Shown here in pieces: positions 27,892-36,741 of a stretch of 37,915 nucleotides of DNA (position 1 is its first letter; every line of letters begins with the position of its first letter). Origin of the DNA: Nitrospirales bacterium (GTDB taxonomy: Bacteria; Nitrospirota; Nitrospiria; Nitrospirales; UBA8639). The DNA is taken from contig JAJDBR010000126.1 of the NCBI GenBank assembly GCA_029261275.1, forward strand, positions 1-37,915, given 5' to 3'. The notes beneath the pieces were generated by a model that saw only the letters and a list, made by a program, of their open reading frames with translations, was not told the DNA's origin and made no database searches. The translations under genes were made by a program, and so were the position numbers.

Positions 27892-29454
27892 CTATTGAAA
27901 GGTTGCCGTGGAGTCAAACGCTGGGAGCAAGCGTACTTTCTCTCCTAGACATTGCGCCGAGGCTTGCCAAATTTGCGGATCGAGGTTGCATATTCGCATC
28001 AGCATCTCACTCAACATTCGCGCGGCTAACTCCCCGCCAATCTGCTCAACGATGCGGGATGCCTCGTCGGCGATTTTTTTAGGGGTTTCGAAGGGCTTGA
28101 GTCCAGGACGAGGCGCAGCTAACCAGCCGTCAGTTGCCACATTCCTATTTCTGATCTCCGGTTGCCAATCTGGACCCCGTTGACACAACTCGGTCTCGCA
28201 GAGGCTGATCAAGAATTCAAATCGGGCTCGGTTGAAAAAACTATCTTGATAGTCAGCATTGAGCACACCTAGCTGGCTGCGAAAAAAGTCCAGTACATAC
28301 TCTAGTTGCATCGATGGGAGAGTGTAGAGGGTCACATTGTGCGGGTGAATACAGGTATTGATGTGTAGGTATAGGCGGTGTTGTTCTGCAAAACGAAAGA
28401 TTTCCGGCAATTCAAACCAATTCCTTCGGTGTTCTGTCACATTGAGCATAACAGTGACTCCGCGGCGCTCGCGCAATTCTAGAAAGTACGCCATATTCTT
28501 CATGAACAATTGGTTATCCAAGCCTACTCGGATATCGGCGTGAAGCTCGTCGCTGACTGCGTCCATGGAGACGGCGATGGTCTTCATGTTCAATTCCTCT
28601 AGGAATTTTCGCGCACGCGAAGTAACCGATACACCATTGGTATTGATATAGATCGTGCACTTAGACTGGGTTTCCCTAATGATGTCAAAAATCTTAACGT
28701 GATCTTGCACCAAGAAGGGTTCGCCGCCATAAAACTCTAAGTGATCGGTATGTGGAATAATCTCCCGCATATCTTTGAAGAAGTTGGGGCCATAACAAGA
28801 AGGTGGGTTGGGAAGTTTGTCACGTTCCTTGCGGATACGGGAAGAGGTGAGGCCGTCGCACATGACGCAATCCAAATTGCATGCATTATGCAGGCGAAAG
28901 ATTAGTCGTTTTGGATAAGATGGGTGGCGGTCATCGTGAGCCCATTTGTCGAACTGTTCGGTCGCAAAGACGTTGCTGCCAGAATCTCCTCGCATCTGCC
29001 GCACACAGTGCGTACAGTTTTGATCATCCAGGCAATAGTTGGAGAAATCCTTTCGGTATCTTTCGTAGGCAGGGCCACGCCAGATTTCCAGAACTGAGCG
29101 TTCGGCCGTCACCTTTTCCAATGGCCGGTGGGAGTGGTTGCACAGGCTGATCGCGCCAGTGGCGTCGAAATCCATGCTCAAAAACGGAGCGTAACACACA
29201 GCTCGAAGCTGGCGGTTGCCAAGATGCGGCCGAGCCGAATCATATTCATGGATGGATCGAGGCAGAGTCTCCCCGGCTTTCGTGGTCAGATATATAAGCC
29301 CAGTATTGGATTTTTTTTCTTCTTTGATCTTTGTAGCTGTTGTAGGCAAACTGTGCCCATTGTTGACGCGCTTCACGGTGTCCGATTCGCTCCGGCTTCC
29401 CAAGAGGTACCGTTTGATTCGAATTAGAAGTGAACGATTAGAGTATTTGGTCAT
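27892..29454 (-). CDS. Radical SAM protein with N-terminal SPASM/twitch domain
   Basis: A 520-residue protein counted from ATG 29454, chosen because AGAGAG lies about 10 nt upstream; a TTG two codons earlier is possible. Residues about 85-155 form a SPASM/twitch-like module: Cys87 (VCYAPFLSMDF), Cys105 (ISLCNHS), then SVLEIWRGPAYERYRKDF and Cys147-x2-Cys150. The radical SAM core follows (about 180-370) with the cluster motif HNACNLDCVMCD (Cys192, Cys196, Cys199) and the SAM-binding FYGGEPFL near 242. Placing the auxiliary-cluster domain before the core matches twitch-domain radical SAM proteins and is the reverse of peptide-maturase SPASM enzymes. The C-terminal 150 residues are unassigned. 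Placed next to a glycan exporter, it may oxidise or epimerise a sugar; the substrate is unknown. Confidence 0.88.
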   Translation of the reverse strand: MTKYSNRSLLIRIKRYLLGSRSESDTVKRVNNGHSLPTTATKIKEEKKSNTGLIYLTTKAGETLPRSIHEYDSARPHLGNRQLRAVCYAPFLSMDFDATGAISLCNHSHRPLEKVTAERSVLEIWRGPAYERYRKDFSNYCLDDQNCTHCVRQMRGDSGSNVFATEQFDKWAHDDRHPSYPKRLIFRLHNACNLDCVMCDGLTSSRIRKERDKLPNPPSCYGPNFFKDMREIIPHTDHLEFYGGEPFLVQDHVKIFDIIRETQSKCTIYINTNGVSVTSRARKFLEELNMKTIAVSMDAVSDELHADIRVGLDNQLFMKNMAYFLELRERRGVTVMLNVTEHRRNWFELPEIFRFAEQHRLYLHINTCIHPHNVTLYTLPSMQLEYVLDFFRSQLGVLNADYQDSFFNRARFEFLISLCETELCQRGPDWQPEIRNRNVATDGWLAAPRPGLKPFETPKKIADEASRIVEQIGGELAARMLSEMLMRICNLDPQIWQASAQCLGEKVRLLPAFDSTATFQ

Positions 29455-30423
29455 CTTCAAATTCTCTCTAATGATCCTACCGCGATGATCGGCCGCATGG
29501 TTCGCTTTACTTGAATCACCATGTTGTCCAGGTCATCCCATTCATCGTTCTGGCTCAGCTTCTCTATACTGATTGGGGATTTCTCCGTTGAAATAGATTT
29601 TTAGATGCCAGATGTATGGTCCCGTATGGCCTAGCCTTTGCATTGAGCACTCACAATAAATGTAGCTCCTCCGCGCCTTTGGAAATCTCGCTCAGGTCCC
29701 TGCATTGTCCTTGCTAAGAATTTGAAAACGGTTGAAATTAGTACCAGTTGCTATGATTTACAAGTTTTACCGAGGCCGCAAAAGTCTTTCAAATAACCGA
29801 TGCCCTTGATGGCTTTCTGCATAGAAAATCACGTCGATATGGTTCGACTTAATTTCAGATCAAATGGGCATTGCACTTAAGTTGGGGCAGATTGCGAAGT
29901 CCCCCATAATTGGAATTAGGTCCAGGGATAGTAAGGAGTATTCACCATGACAACGTTTTGGGTTAGGGTCAACCTTTTTTTAAAATGGGGAATCCAAGTC
30001 ATGATACTATCAACGTTAAGCCGTGTTAGCACAAAATTATGTATTCTGGGAATTTTCAACAATTGCTTGAAGGCCAACTCCTCCGAAAACGATTGGGGGA
30101 GCAGGAGAAGAGCCATCAAGGATCGGTGCACGAATCTGCATGTTGCCCGTCAGTCTTGGCGAATGACAGATGGGGGTATTGCAAGGGAATCCACAAAGGG
30201 TTGAAGATTCTGAAAACAACCGTGTGCGCAAACATGGCGCAGAATCATTTCAGGAGCCTGTCCGAGTTTAGCCATCGTTGCGGGGAGATGCTAGCTTGAT
30301 TCAGATTTTTCGATCGCTTGAATGGAATCGTGAGTCTGTTTAATAAAAAGGGTCGGAAAATATTTGGAAATACTGGCAACCAGAATAGATTCATCTAATA
30401 TCGGACCCTCTCCTAGTGGACAA
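29455..30423. other. Long intergenic region, no confident gene
   Basis: Almost 1 kb between the divergent radical SAM gene and the giant glycosyltransferase gene. Stops are frequent in all frames. The only reading frame with a good ribosome binding site is at 29947 (listed separately). No tRNA, CRISPR or clear riboswitch was seen. Its patchy look suggests decayed mobile or coding DNA. Confidence 0.5.
29947..30204 (+). CDS. Small hypothetical ORF of doubtful status
   Basis: An 85-residue frame starting with ATG and preceded by AAGGAG 8 nt upstream. The first 45 residues are fairly hydrophobic (MTTFWVRVNLFLKWGIQVMI); the rest is basic and polar. I recognise no family. It lies in the long gap where other frames are also open for short stretches, so it may be chance or a fragment. 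Only the ribosome binding site supports it. Confidence 0.22.
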   Translation: MTTFWVRVNLFLKWGIQVMILSTLSRVSTKLCILGIFNNCLKANSSENDWGSRRRAIKDRCTNLHVARQSWRMTDGGIARESTKG

Positions 30424-30510
30424 TGGTGCCCCCCCAAATTAGTTGGGACCCATCATGACAGGAAGAAATCAAGTGATTAAGAGGAGGAAATCGACCTACC
30501 GTTTTATTTG
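30424..30510 (+). mobile_element. Possible decayed left end of an IS3-family element
   Basis: The segment begins TGGTGCCCCCCCAAATTAGT and continues with GGGAC. This resembles IS3-family terminal repeats of the TGGTGCACCCC...GGACAC type. About 50 bp further on, GTGATTAAGAGGAGGAAA would encode VIKRRK, like the MKRRK start of IS3 OrfA proteins, but the frame stops after about 20 codons. No transposase body or right end is visible. Recognised by eye and uncertain. Confidence 0.3.
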
Positions 30511-30561
30511 CTGCCACAGAATGCCAGCGTTCTATCTTTAAAGCCCTAGGACCAGGGGCCC

Positions 30562-30589
30562 TTGCTCGACCCATGAAGCTATGTATACT
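30562..30589 (+). promoter_or_regulatory. Predicted promoter of the SPASM-GT2-GT4 gene
   Basis: A -35-like TTGCTC (30562-30567) and a -10 box TATACT (30584-30589) are spaced by 16 bp. The start codon at 30611 is about 21 bp further on, leaving a short leader with only a weak GAGAAA ribosome binding site. Confidence 0.42.
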
Positions 30590-30610
30590 TTACGATGAGA
30601 AACAGAACAA

Positions 30611-33600
30611 ATGAGTATGACACCACAACCTGACCATATTTTAATCATATTTGAGGACTCACCAAATGTTCCTCTTTCACGAGAAAACTATGACAATCAG
30701 CGTAGTGTAGATTACTCAGGCCAATCTGTATGTCATGCCCCGTTTGTATCTTTAGAACTACGTGCTTCGGGCACCGTGGCTCCCTGCCGTTTTTCCGCAA
30801 TGAATCTAGGCCGCATTCAGGAGCATTCGCTTGAGACCATTTGGACCAGTCAGGCTTTCCTGCAGTTACGTCAGCGGTTCCAAGATTACCGCATTCGTCA
30901 CAAAGAATGTGAGGCATGCGTGGGATCTTGGCTAGATGGAATACCCAGCGAAAGCCATGCCGTCGTTGAGTTTGACCAATTTCTTATGCCGAAAGATTCT
31001 GCGACTCCTCCACGAAAGGTAAGTTTGGACCTTCGTGCTCCAAATCTAGAGTCTGTCTGCCAAACCTTAACTCATTGGCTGCCCAATCTCGATTGCATAG
31101 ACATAACCACCCCCTGGCCCCCACCCGAGCCATATTTTCGAATGTTATTCGATCAAGTAATGGACTTGCCAAATGAGACCTGCCCTAAGGTTCTAATTCG
31201 GACTGAAAACGTGATACCCAACCCGGAGGATATTTGGAGGGGGGTTGCTTTAGTAGAACTCGGTTTTTCTATGGATAGTGAAGATCTTTCTTGGGAAGAA
31301 GAGAAAGCTCTTGAGGCGCTCGCCCAGGCCCTCAAAGAACAGAGAATCGACCTAAACCTTGTCGTTCTAGTGCATAATGCTAACTGGATGCATCTTCGGA
31401 CTTGGCTCGAGCGCATCAGTAAGCTAGGGGTCGTGATGGTACCACAACTCCTTCCCTCAACCCATCTAGGATCCTTGGCTCATTGTGATGGGGATAACCT
31501 CAGCTGCCTTCACGGTATTTTTCTTCAGTGGTTGAAGCAATGTTCTGCCCATTCTACCCAGGAACGGGCCATGGGACTTCAAAAAGCGTTTTTGGCTCAA
31601 ATTCGTCGCTGGCAGCGATCCCCGGCGGCACAGATTCTTCCCAGAACCCCCTTTGTCCTTCCCAGAGTCGAGCATTCAGTGGTTCAACACGAGGCGACAT
31701 TCGAATGCCTGATCGAGAGCATGTTACGAATTTACGCTAATCCTACCATTGAATCTTGGTTCATGGAAATCACACAGTCCAAGGGTTTTATCGAGAATGC
31801 GAGGAAACGCCGTTCCCTACGTCTAATTGTTTTTTGGCTTGCCTGTGTTTTTAATCGACCAGAGGCGCTTTCTTTACTATTAGAAATTTTCGGGAGCCCG
31901 GAAGAAGCGAGGCGTAAGGTGGAAGAGGATCGCCAATGTCTTGCTGGGACTTCCTGGGAGAGTTGGTTTAGATCTTGGACGGAACAAGTAGGTCTGCATG
32001 ACCTGAAATTGCGGCAGCAGTATTTCCAGATCGGAACGATCCAACCAATGGAGGATAACAAGCCCCCGTGCGTAACGATCATCATCTCCTCCCACAACCA
32101 CCAAACATTTCTTCAAAATACGGTTCTCAGCGTTTTAGGACAGACGAGAACGGATTTTAATTTGTGGGTGGTAGACGATGCCTCGGGAGATGATTCAGTA
32201 CAAGCTCTTGAAAGCATTAAAGACCGGCGACTCAAGATTATTCAAAATACACAGAATCTGGGGCTTGGACTGTCATTAGCACGTGTGCTAGAGAAGGTTG
32301 ATACCACTTATGTTGCGCTCCTTGACGGCGATGACCTGTTTCACCCGAGACGACTAGAAGCATGCCTGGCCGTCTTAGATAAAAATCCTCAATGTGATCT
32401 CGTCGCCACAGGTGTCGTGCCCGTAGATGCGAGGGGAAAAATCTATTCTGTGGGTGATTCCTCCCCCATTTTTGATGGCCGAGCAATCTGTGATTGGCTT
32501 CGCTGGTACCATCAATATCGGGTTCCATCGGAGGCTACTTCTTCCGGCCTCCTGGGCGCCCTCCTTGAGGGTAATTTCCTCATAACAACATCTAACACGG
32601 TAGCTCGAGCCGATTTTCTTCGAAAGCAGCTACCGCACTGGGAGAATCTGGAATTCTGTATAGACTGGCAACTATTTTTGGCCGCCGCGTTATCAGAAAA
32701 ATTGTACTATCTTCCTGAGGGTCTTTTAGGAAATAGGTTACATCAGGCCAACGTTCGATGGTGGACGGATGAACGAAAATGGCGATTTTATCTAGAATCT
32801 AACCAGGTAGTCGCCCGCATTCTCGATTGGCTGTTCCAGCGTGGAGAGGCCATGGAAATCGGAGGAGTTTCTGCAGTCCTCAGTGCCATGGCGAATCACT
32901 TGAATTCAAACACAACCGTGGACTGGCCGGGAGTGTTTCTTGGGGTTTTAATGGAGCGTCATAAGGTAGGTCCTCGTGACCTGGCAAGAGAGACGGTGTC
33001 TCAGCCCCTTCAAACTCTCATGACTAACCAGGAAAAATATCTTCAAGCTAAGTTTTGGATTCAGGACTTTGGAGGTAACGTTCCTGACCTCTATCGAATG
33101 CGCGGAGAGCGACCCTTTCTTCGATTTGTTCGAAATGCTCATGAAGTCCTTGAAGTCCATCATAAACGAATCCAAGGTATGTACTATAGCCTACTTTCCA
33201 AACGGGCAAGAGAAAGGATGGGAAAGCAACAACGCCTTCGTGTCTTTCTTGGTCGTGTTCGGCGGAAGGGCCAGCAGATCGGGATCACTCTGCAAAACCG
33301 CCTGAGCATTCTACAATTGACCGCCGAACGGCATTGGCAAGATTCGGTCGGCAATCGTCGTTACCGTGCATTGGCAACGGTGTGTTGGGATTTCCCCATC
33401 TACTCCCAAACGTTTGTCTATCAGGAGCTGACTCAACTCGCAAATCAGGGATTCAATTTGCGACTTATTTATTCCAACTTAGATTCGAGGAAGTATCTTC
33501 ATCCACAATTCGAACAACTTTGGAAAATCAAACGGCGGCTTATTTTGCGACGTGATATTCACGAGCAGGACTTTTCCCTATACAACACCCAGATGCCGGA

Positions 33601-34621
33601 AAAAGTCCAGGCTTTGATTCGGGTACTCTGTGAGACATCCGGCCTTTCAGCATCCGACTTGATTCGACGAGGAAATTTCCTAGAAGCCTTTTCGTTTACA
33701 AGAATGGTCGAGGCGTATCGACCGCACTACATTCACTCCTATTTTTTTTATGACCGATCGTTCATGGCCCTTGTTGCCAGCTACCTTCTTGATATTCCAC
33801 GTGGCATAAGTTGTTATGCCGATCATCTTCTGAAGGATTATGAATTCAAGTTGGTTCCACTGCATATGCAACTCTGTTCTATAGTTATTGCCACCTCTAA
33901 GCGAATCAAGACAGAACTACTCACTCTTGCTCCCAATACAGACCCTGAGCGTATCCTGGTAAAACCTAATGCCATCAATTCAAGCTGGTTTCCTTTTCAT
34001 CAACGAACTGATCCCGAGGGGAACATACCGTTTCGGCTGATATGCGTCAGTCGCATAGAGCCAAAAAAAGGCTTGCTTTACCTCATTGAGGCCGTCCACG
34101 AGTTACACCAACGTGGGTGGACCGTGGAATGTCATCTTATAGGTGAGGCGGACAACAGGATCGAGGCTAGCCAATTGTATAAAGCCAAAATCGATGCACG
34201 CCTTACAGAGCTAGACCTCTGGAGTAAGGTGCACATGGAAGGATTTCAGAATGAAGAGGGAGTCAAACAATTCCTAAATAAGGGGCATTTATTTGTGGCC
34301 CCGTTTGTCCAGACTGAGACTGGAGACCAAGATGGCATTCCGACAGCTTTATTGGAAGCAATGGCCACGGGGCTCCCAGTCGTTGTCACAGACTCAGGGT
34401 CGATTCCCGAAGTTGTGGATGAAGGCAAAAATGGAGTATTCGTGCCACAACGGAATTCTGTTGCTTTAGCAAACGCCATTGAATCGCTTATTCGTGATAC
34501 AGATCGTCGCCATCGATATGGGCAAGCAGCTGCGGAAAAAGTACGCCACTGTTTTGATGTGGCCCTCTGTGAGAAAAAGTTTCATGAACGCGTACAAGCT
34601 ATTATTGAAGGGCGTCGTTAA
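30611..34621 (+). CDS. Multidomain protein: SPASM module, cluster-less radical SAM-like region, GT2 and WcaL-like GT4
   Basis: A 1336-residue protein. Residues about 38-108 are a SPASM module with Cys41 (VCHAPFVSLEL), Cys59 (VAPCRFS), HSLETIWTSQAFLQLRQRF, and Cys100-x2-Cys103. Residues about 135-290 follow the strand order of the neighbouring radical SAM core but lack CxxxCxxC, so SAM cleavage is not expected. Residues 290-485 are helical and unassigned. A GT2 domain (about 487-720) starts VTIIISSHNHQTFLQNTVLS and has the metal motif LLDGDD (Asp572, Asp574, Asp575). After another helical stretch, a WcaL-like GT4 (about 916-1330) shows FPIYSQTFVYQELTQL, CVSRIEPKKGLLYLIEA and GIPTALLEAMATGLPVVV. 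It probably adds two sugars to a surface glycan; the N-terminal half may bind a modified sugar, a lipid carrier or the radical SAM partner. Confidence 0.85.
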   Translation: MSMTPQPDHILIIFEDSPNVPLSRENYDNQRSVDYSGQSVCHAPFVSLELRASGTVAPCRFSAMNLGRIQEHSLETIWTSQAFLQLRQRFQDYRIRHKECEACVGSWLDGIPSESHAVVEFDQFLMPKDSATPPRKVSLDLRAPNLESVCQTLTHWLPNLDCIDITTPWPPPEPYFRMLFDQVMDLPNETCPKVLIRTENVIPNPEDIWRGVALVELGFSMDSEDLSWEEEKALEALAQALKEQRIDLNLVVLVHNANWMHLRTWLERISKLGVVMVPQLLPSTHLGSLAHCDGDNLSCLHGIFLQWLKQCSAHSTQERAMGLQKAFLAQIRRWQRSPAAQILPRTPFVLPRVEHSVVQHEATFECLIESMLRIYANPTIESWFMEITQSKGFIENARKRRSLRLIVFWLACVFNRPEALSLLLEIFGSPEEARRKVEEDRQCLAGTSWESWFRSWTEQVGLHDLKLRQQYFQIGTIQPMEDNKPPCVTIIISSHNHQTFLQNTVLSVLGQTRTDFNLWVVDDASGDDSVQALESIKDRRLKIIQNTQNLGLGLSLARVLEKVDTTYVALLDGDDLFHPRRLEACLAVLDKNPQCDLVATGVVPVDARGKIYSVGDSSPIFDGRAICDWLRWYHQYRVPSEATSSGLLGALLEGNFLITTSNTVARADFLRKQLPHWENLEFCIDWQLFLAAALSEKLYYLPEGLLGNRLHQANVRWWTDERKWRFYLESNQVVARILDWLFQRGEAMEIGGVSAVLSAMANHLNSNTTVDWPGVFLGVLMERHKVGPRDLARETVSQPLQTLMTNQEKYLQAKFWIQDFGGNVPDLYRMRGERPFLRFVRNAHEVLEVHHKRIQGMYYSLLSKRARERMGKQQRLRVFLGRVRRKGQQIGITLQNRLSILQLTAERHWQDSVGNRRYRALATVCWDFPIYSQTFVYQELTQLANQGFNLRLIYSNLDSRKYLHPQFEQLWKIKRRLILRRDIHEQDFSLYNTQMPEKVQALIRVLCETSGLSASDLIRRGNFLEAFSFTRMVEAYRPHYIHSYFFYDRSFMALVASYLLDIPRGISCYADHLLKDYEFKLVPLHMQLCSIVIATSKRIKTELLTLAPNTDPERILVKPNAINSSWFPFHQRTDPEGNIPFRLICVSRIEPKKGLLYLIEAVHELHQRGWTVECHLIGEADNRIEASQLYKAKIDARLTELDLWSKVHMEGFQNEEGVKQFLNKGHLFVAPFVQTETGDQDGIPTALLEAMATGLPVVVTDSGSIPEVVDEGKNGVFVPQRNSVALANAIESLIRDTDRRHRYGQAAAEKVRHCFDVALCEKKFHERVQAIIEGRR

Positions 34622-35496
34622 GTATAGGAGAAACAATTCCAATGTGACATAATGATGTTTGACATTGACCAATCCAGAAAAGAAGCTGCTGTTTTAGACT
34701 TCTTGGAATAGGAATATTAAAAGGCTCTATTGAGCAACAAAAAAGTTCCAAAGAGCCCTTTGAAGGTCAATCTCCCGACTGCTCTGACATTACCAGGGCC
34801 TGTGGTTTATGTAGCGTAGGTAGATGGCTTTCGCAAAAATGTGCTCTAAGCCTTGGGGCAATTGATCGTCATTCAATCAAGATTTGATAGAAATACCATC
34901 ACCGATCAATTCGACAACGATTGAAGCTCCCCGCTTAAGCTCTTTGGAAGGTAAGGCAATTGAATTAGGCTATTCAAAGGTATACAATATTTCTGTTCCC
35001 GTATACATTTGTCGAGCAGCTATCCTGAGGATTCAACATATGCTGGGTAGATCAGGATCGATTGAACTGTCGCCTGGAGTCGAAGTACATTTAAATTGGA
35101 TAAAAACTCCAGAATAAGATGCTCTTAGCGCCAATGGAGGTAGCCTGCGTGTTACTTAGGATAGGATTAAATCGAAGATATAATGGTGGTCCTAAGGTGA
35201 TGGGCCTGATGGGCCTTCAAACCTGGAAATAAAACGGGGTGGATCGAGTTGTTATGTTTGGCGACGGAATGGAATGGTAGAGATAGTTGGCTATGCGGCC
35301 CAGATTGGTACGCAAAATAAAGTTGGTGGAAATTTTTGATTTCGCTACAATTTCCGTCGAAGTCAATTTGTTACCATCAGTGAACCGCAGGTTCGATTGT
35401 TCTCCATCGATAATGATAATTCGTACAAGCAGATTACAACCTCCGTAGGTAACAATGGGTATATTATATAATTTACCCACTTAACAGGAGTTGCTA
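34622..35496. other. Intergenic region with fragments, upstream of the hydroxylase gene
   Basis: About 870 bp with no confident gene. An imperfect inverted repeat (GGCTCT near 34725 and AGAGCC near 34755, long loop) follows the giant gene but has no T-run, so it is a poor terminator. A TATAAT sequence lies about 25 bp upstream of the hydroxylase start, without a convincing -35. One doubtful frame at 34884 is listed separately. Short open stretches on both strands (for example minus 35217-35480) look like chance or decay. Confidence 0.45.
34884..35117 (+). CDS. Small hypothetical ORF, start uncertain
   Basis: A 77-residue frame from a TTG, without a visible ribosome binding site. The composition looks protein-like: an N-terminal polar stretch, then GKAIELGYSKVYNISVPVYI and a short C-terminal part. 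No ATG exists upstream before a stop at about 34864. No family recognised. It may be the remains of a longer gene. Confidence 0.22.
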   Translation: MIEIPSPINSTTIEAPRLSSLEGKAIELGYSKVYNISVPVYICRAAILRIQHMLGRSGSIELSPGVEVHLNWIKTPE

Positions 35497-36741
35497 TTGT
35501 CCATTTTCAATCACCCCGAAAAACCCCCGCAAGTCCACCATTTCCTGCCCAATCCTGCTAATAGCAATTCGGCAATGGTCCGCATCGATTTTCATTTAAA
35601 AATTCCCGCGTTCTCTAATGAAACAGAGGATGCGAAATTGCGTATTCATGCGGTTGATACAGATCTGTCAACTGTGTCCGTTCCCTTGCATATTGATGCG
35701 CAAGAATTGAAATTTTGGATTGTAGTCAATTCTCATTATTTACCAAACGGAAAAAATTCTATTCAATTTGAGATGCATGACGATCAGGGCGAATCATTTT
35801 ATACGGGAAAGGTTGAGCTAAACATCCAAAACTCTGGATCCCTTGCCCAAGCAGTTGCAGCTAGCTTAAAAGAGCACAATACCCCGTGGGCTTTCAACGG
35901 GGTATGTGACGCAAGGGACTTCGATTATTCTAACCGATCGTTGTTTCCCTGGTTCAATCTTGAGAATGCGAGTCTTCACCTGGATGAACAATTTGATCAA
36001 GACAAAATAAATCACGAGGAACGAGAAAGTCTACAATATTTCGTTGAACACGGTTATATCATTCTCCCACATCCAATCGAAGATTCGCTTCTTGAAAGTA
36101 TAGACAAAGACTTGGACCAAGCGGTGGCAGAGGGCTATCAAGGCTATGAATACGGCTCAAGTCAACGCTTGGAAGGACTTCACCAACGTAGCGATGCAAT
36201 CCGGAGCCTCTGGACTCATCCTATGATTATTCACTATCTGAGCCTTATTTTTGGGGTTCCTGTGCGGCCCTGCCAAACGTTAACTTACATTTTTGGAAGT
36301 CAGCAAGATTATCATCAGGATACTGTTCATTTGACGCCATTCCCCGCAGGTTATATGTGCGGAGTCTGGGTGGCGATTGAAGATGTCAAGCCCGGTTCTG
36401 GAGAGCTCAGTGTTGTGCCTGGCAGTCATCGATTTCCAGCTATCTACAACCACACGGTTGACTGCGCAAAGATGGAAAATGGAGACTTTTCAGAATTCGG
36501 GATCAAGGTGGTGGGACGATGGCAAGAAATGCTAGAAGAATCAAAACTCGAAGAAGTTCCCTATATAGCCAAGCGCGGACAAGTGCTAATTTGGCATGAA
36601 AATCTTCTACATTGTGGCAAACCGAGAACTGAACACTCTCAATCAAGAAGGTCTATCGTAAGTCACTACTTTGCAGACGGCGCCATTGCCTACTACGACT
36701 CCACGGGATTACCTGGCGTTTTATCTGATCGTGTACAATGA
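35497..36741 (+). CDS. Phytanoyl-CoA dioxygenase (PhyH)-like Fe(II)/2-oxoglutarate oxygenase
   Basis: I place the start at TTG 35497, because AGGAG lies 6 nt upstream; a TTG at 35491 touches the AGGAG and is less likely. Of 414 residues, about 1-115 look like a beta-sandwich accessory domain. The C-terminal part (about 170-410) is a PhyH-type jelly roll. Iron ligands are His273-x-Asp275 in DYHQDTVHL and a distal His near 372 in NLLHCGKP. A basic pair near 384 in QSRRSIVSH should bind 2-oxoglutarate. The strings GVWVAIEDVKPGSGELSVVP and GSHRF are typical. The family hydroxylates small molecules, lipids or sugars. In this locus a glycan or glycolipid substrate is inferred only from position. 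All metal ligands are present, so it should be active. Confidence 0.87.
   Translation: MSIFNHPEKPPQVHHFLPNPANSNSAMVRIDFHLKIPAFSNETEDAKLRIHAVDTDLSTVSVPLHIDAQELKFWIVVNSHYLPNGKNSIQFEMHDDQGESFYTGKVELNIQNSGSLAQAVAASLKEHNTPWAFNGVCDARDFDYSNRSLFPWFNLENASLHLDEQFDQDKINHEERESLQYFVEHGYIILPHPIEDSLLESIDKDLDQAVAEGYQGYEYGSSQRLEGLHQRSDAIRSLWTHPMIIHYLSLIFGVPVRPCQTLTYIFGSQQDYHQDTVHLTPFPAGYMCGVWVAIEDVKPGSGELSVVPGSHRFPAIYNHTVDCAKMENGDFSEFGIKVVGRWQEMLEESKLEEVPYIAKRGQVLIWHENLLHCGKPRTEHSQSRRSIVSHYFADGAIAYYDSTGLPGVLSDRVQ

Noticed and set aside
30037-30231. 64-codon minus-strand frame in the long gap
   Set aside because: No ribosome binding site, no family, and it overlaps another weak frame on the opposite strand.
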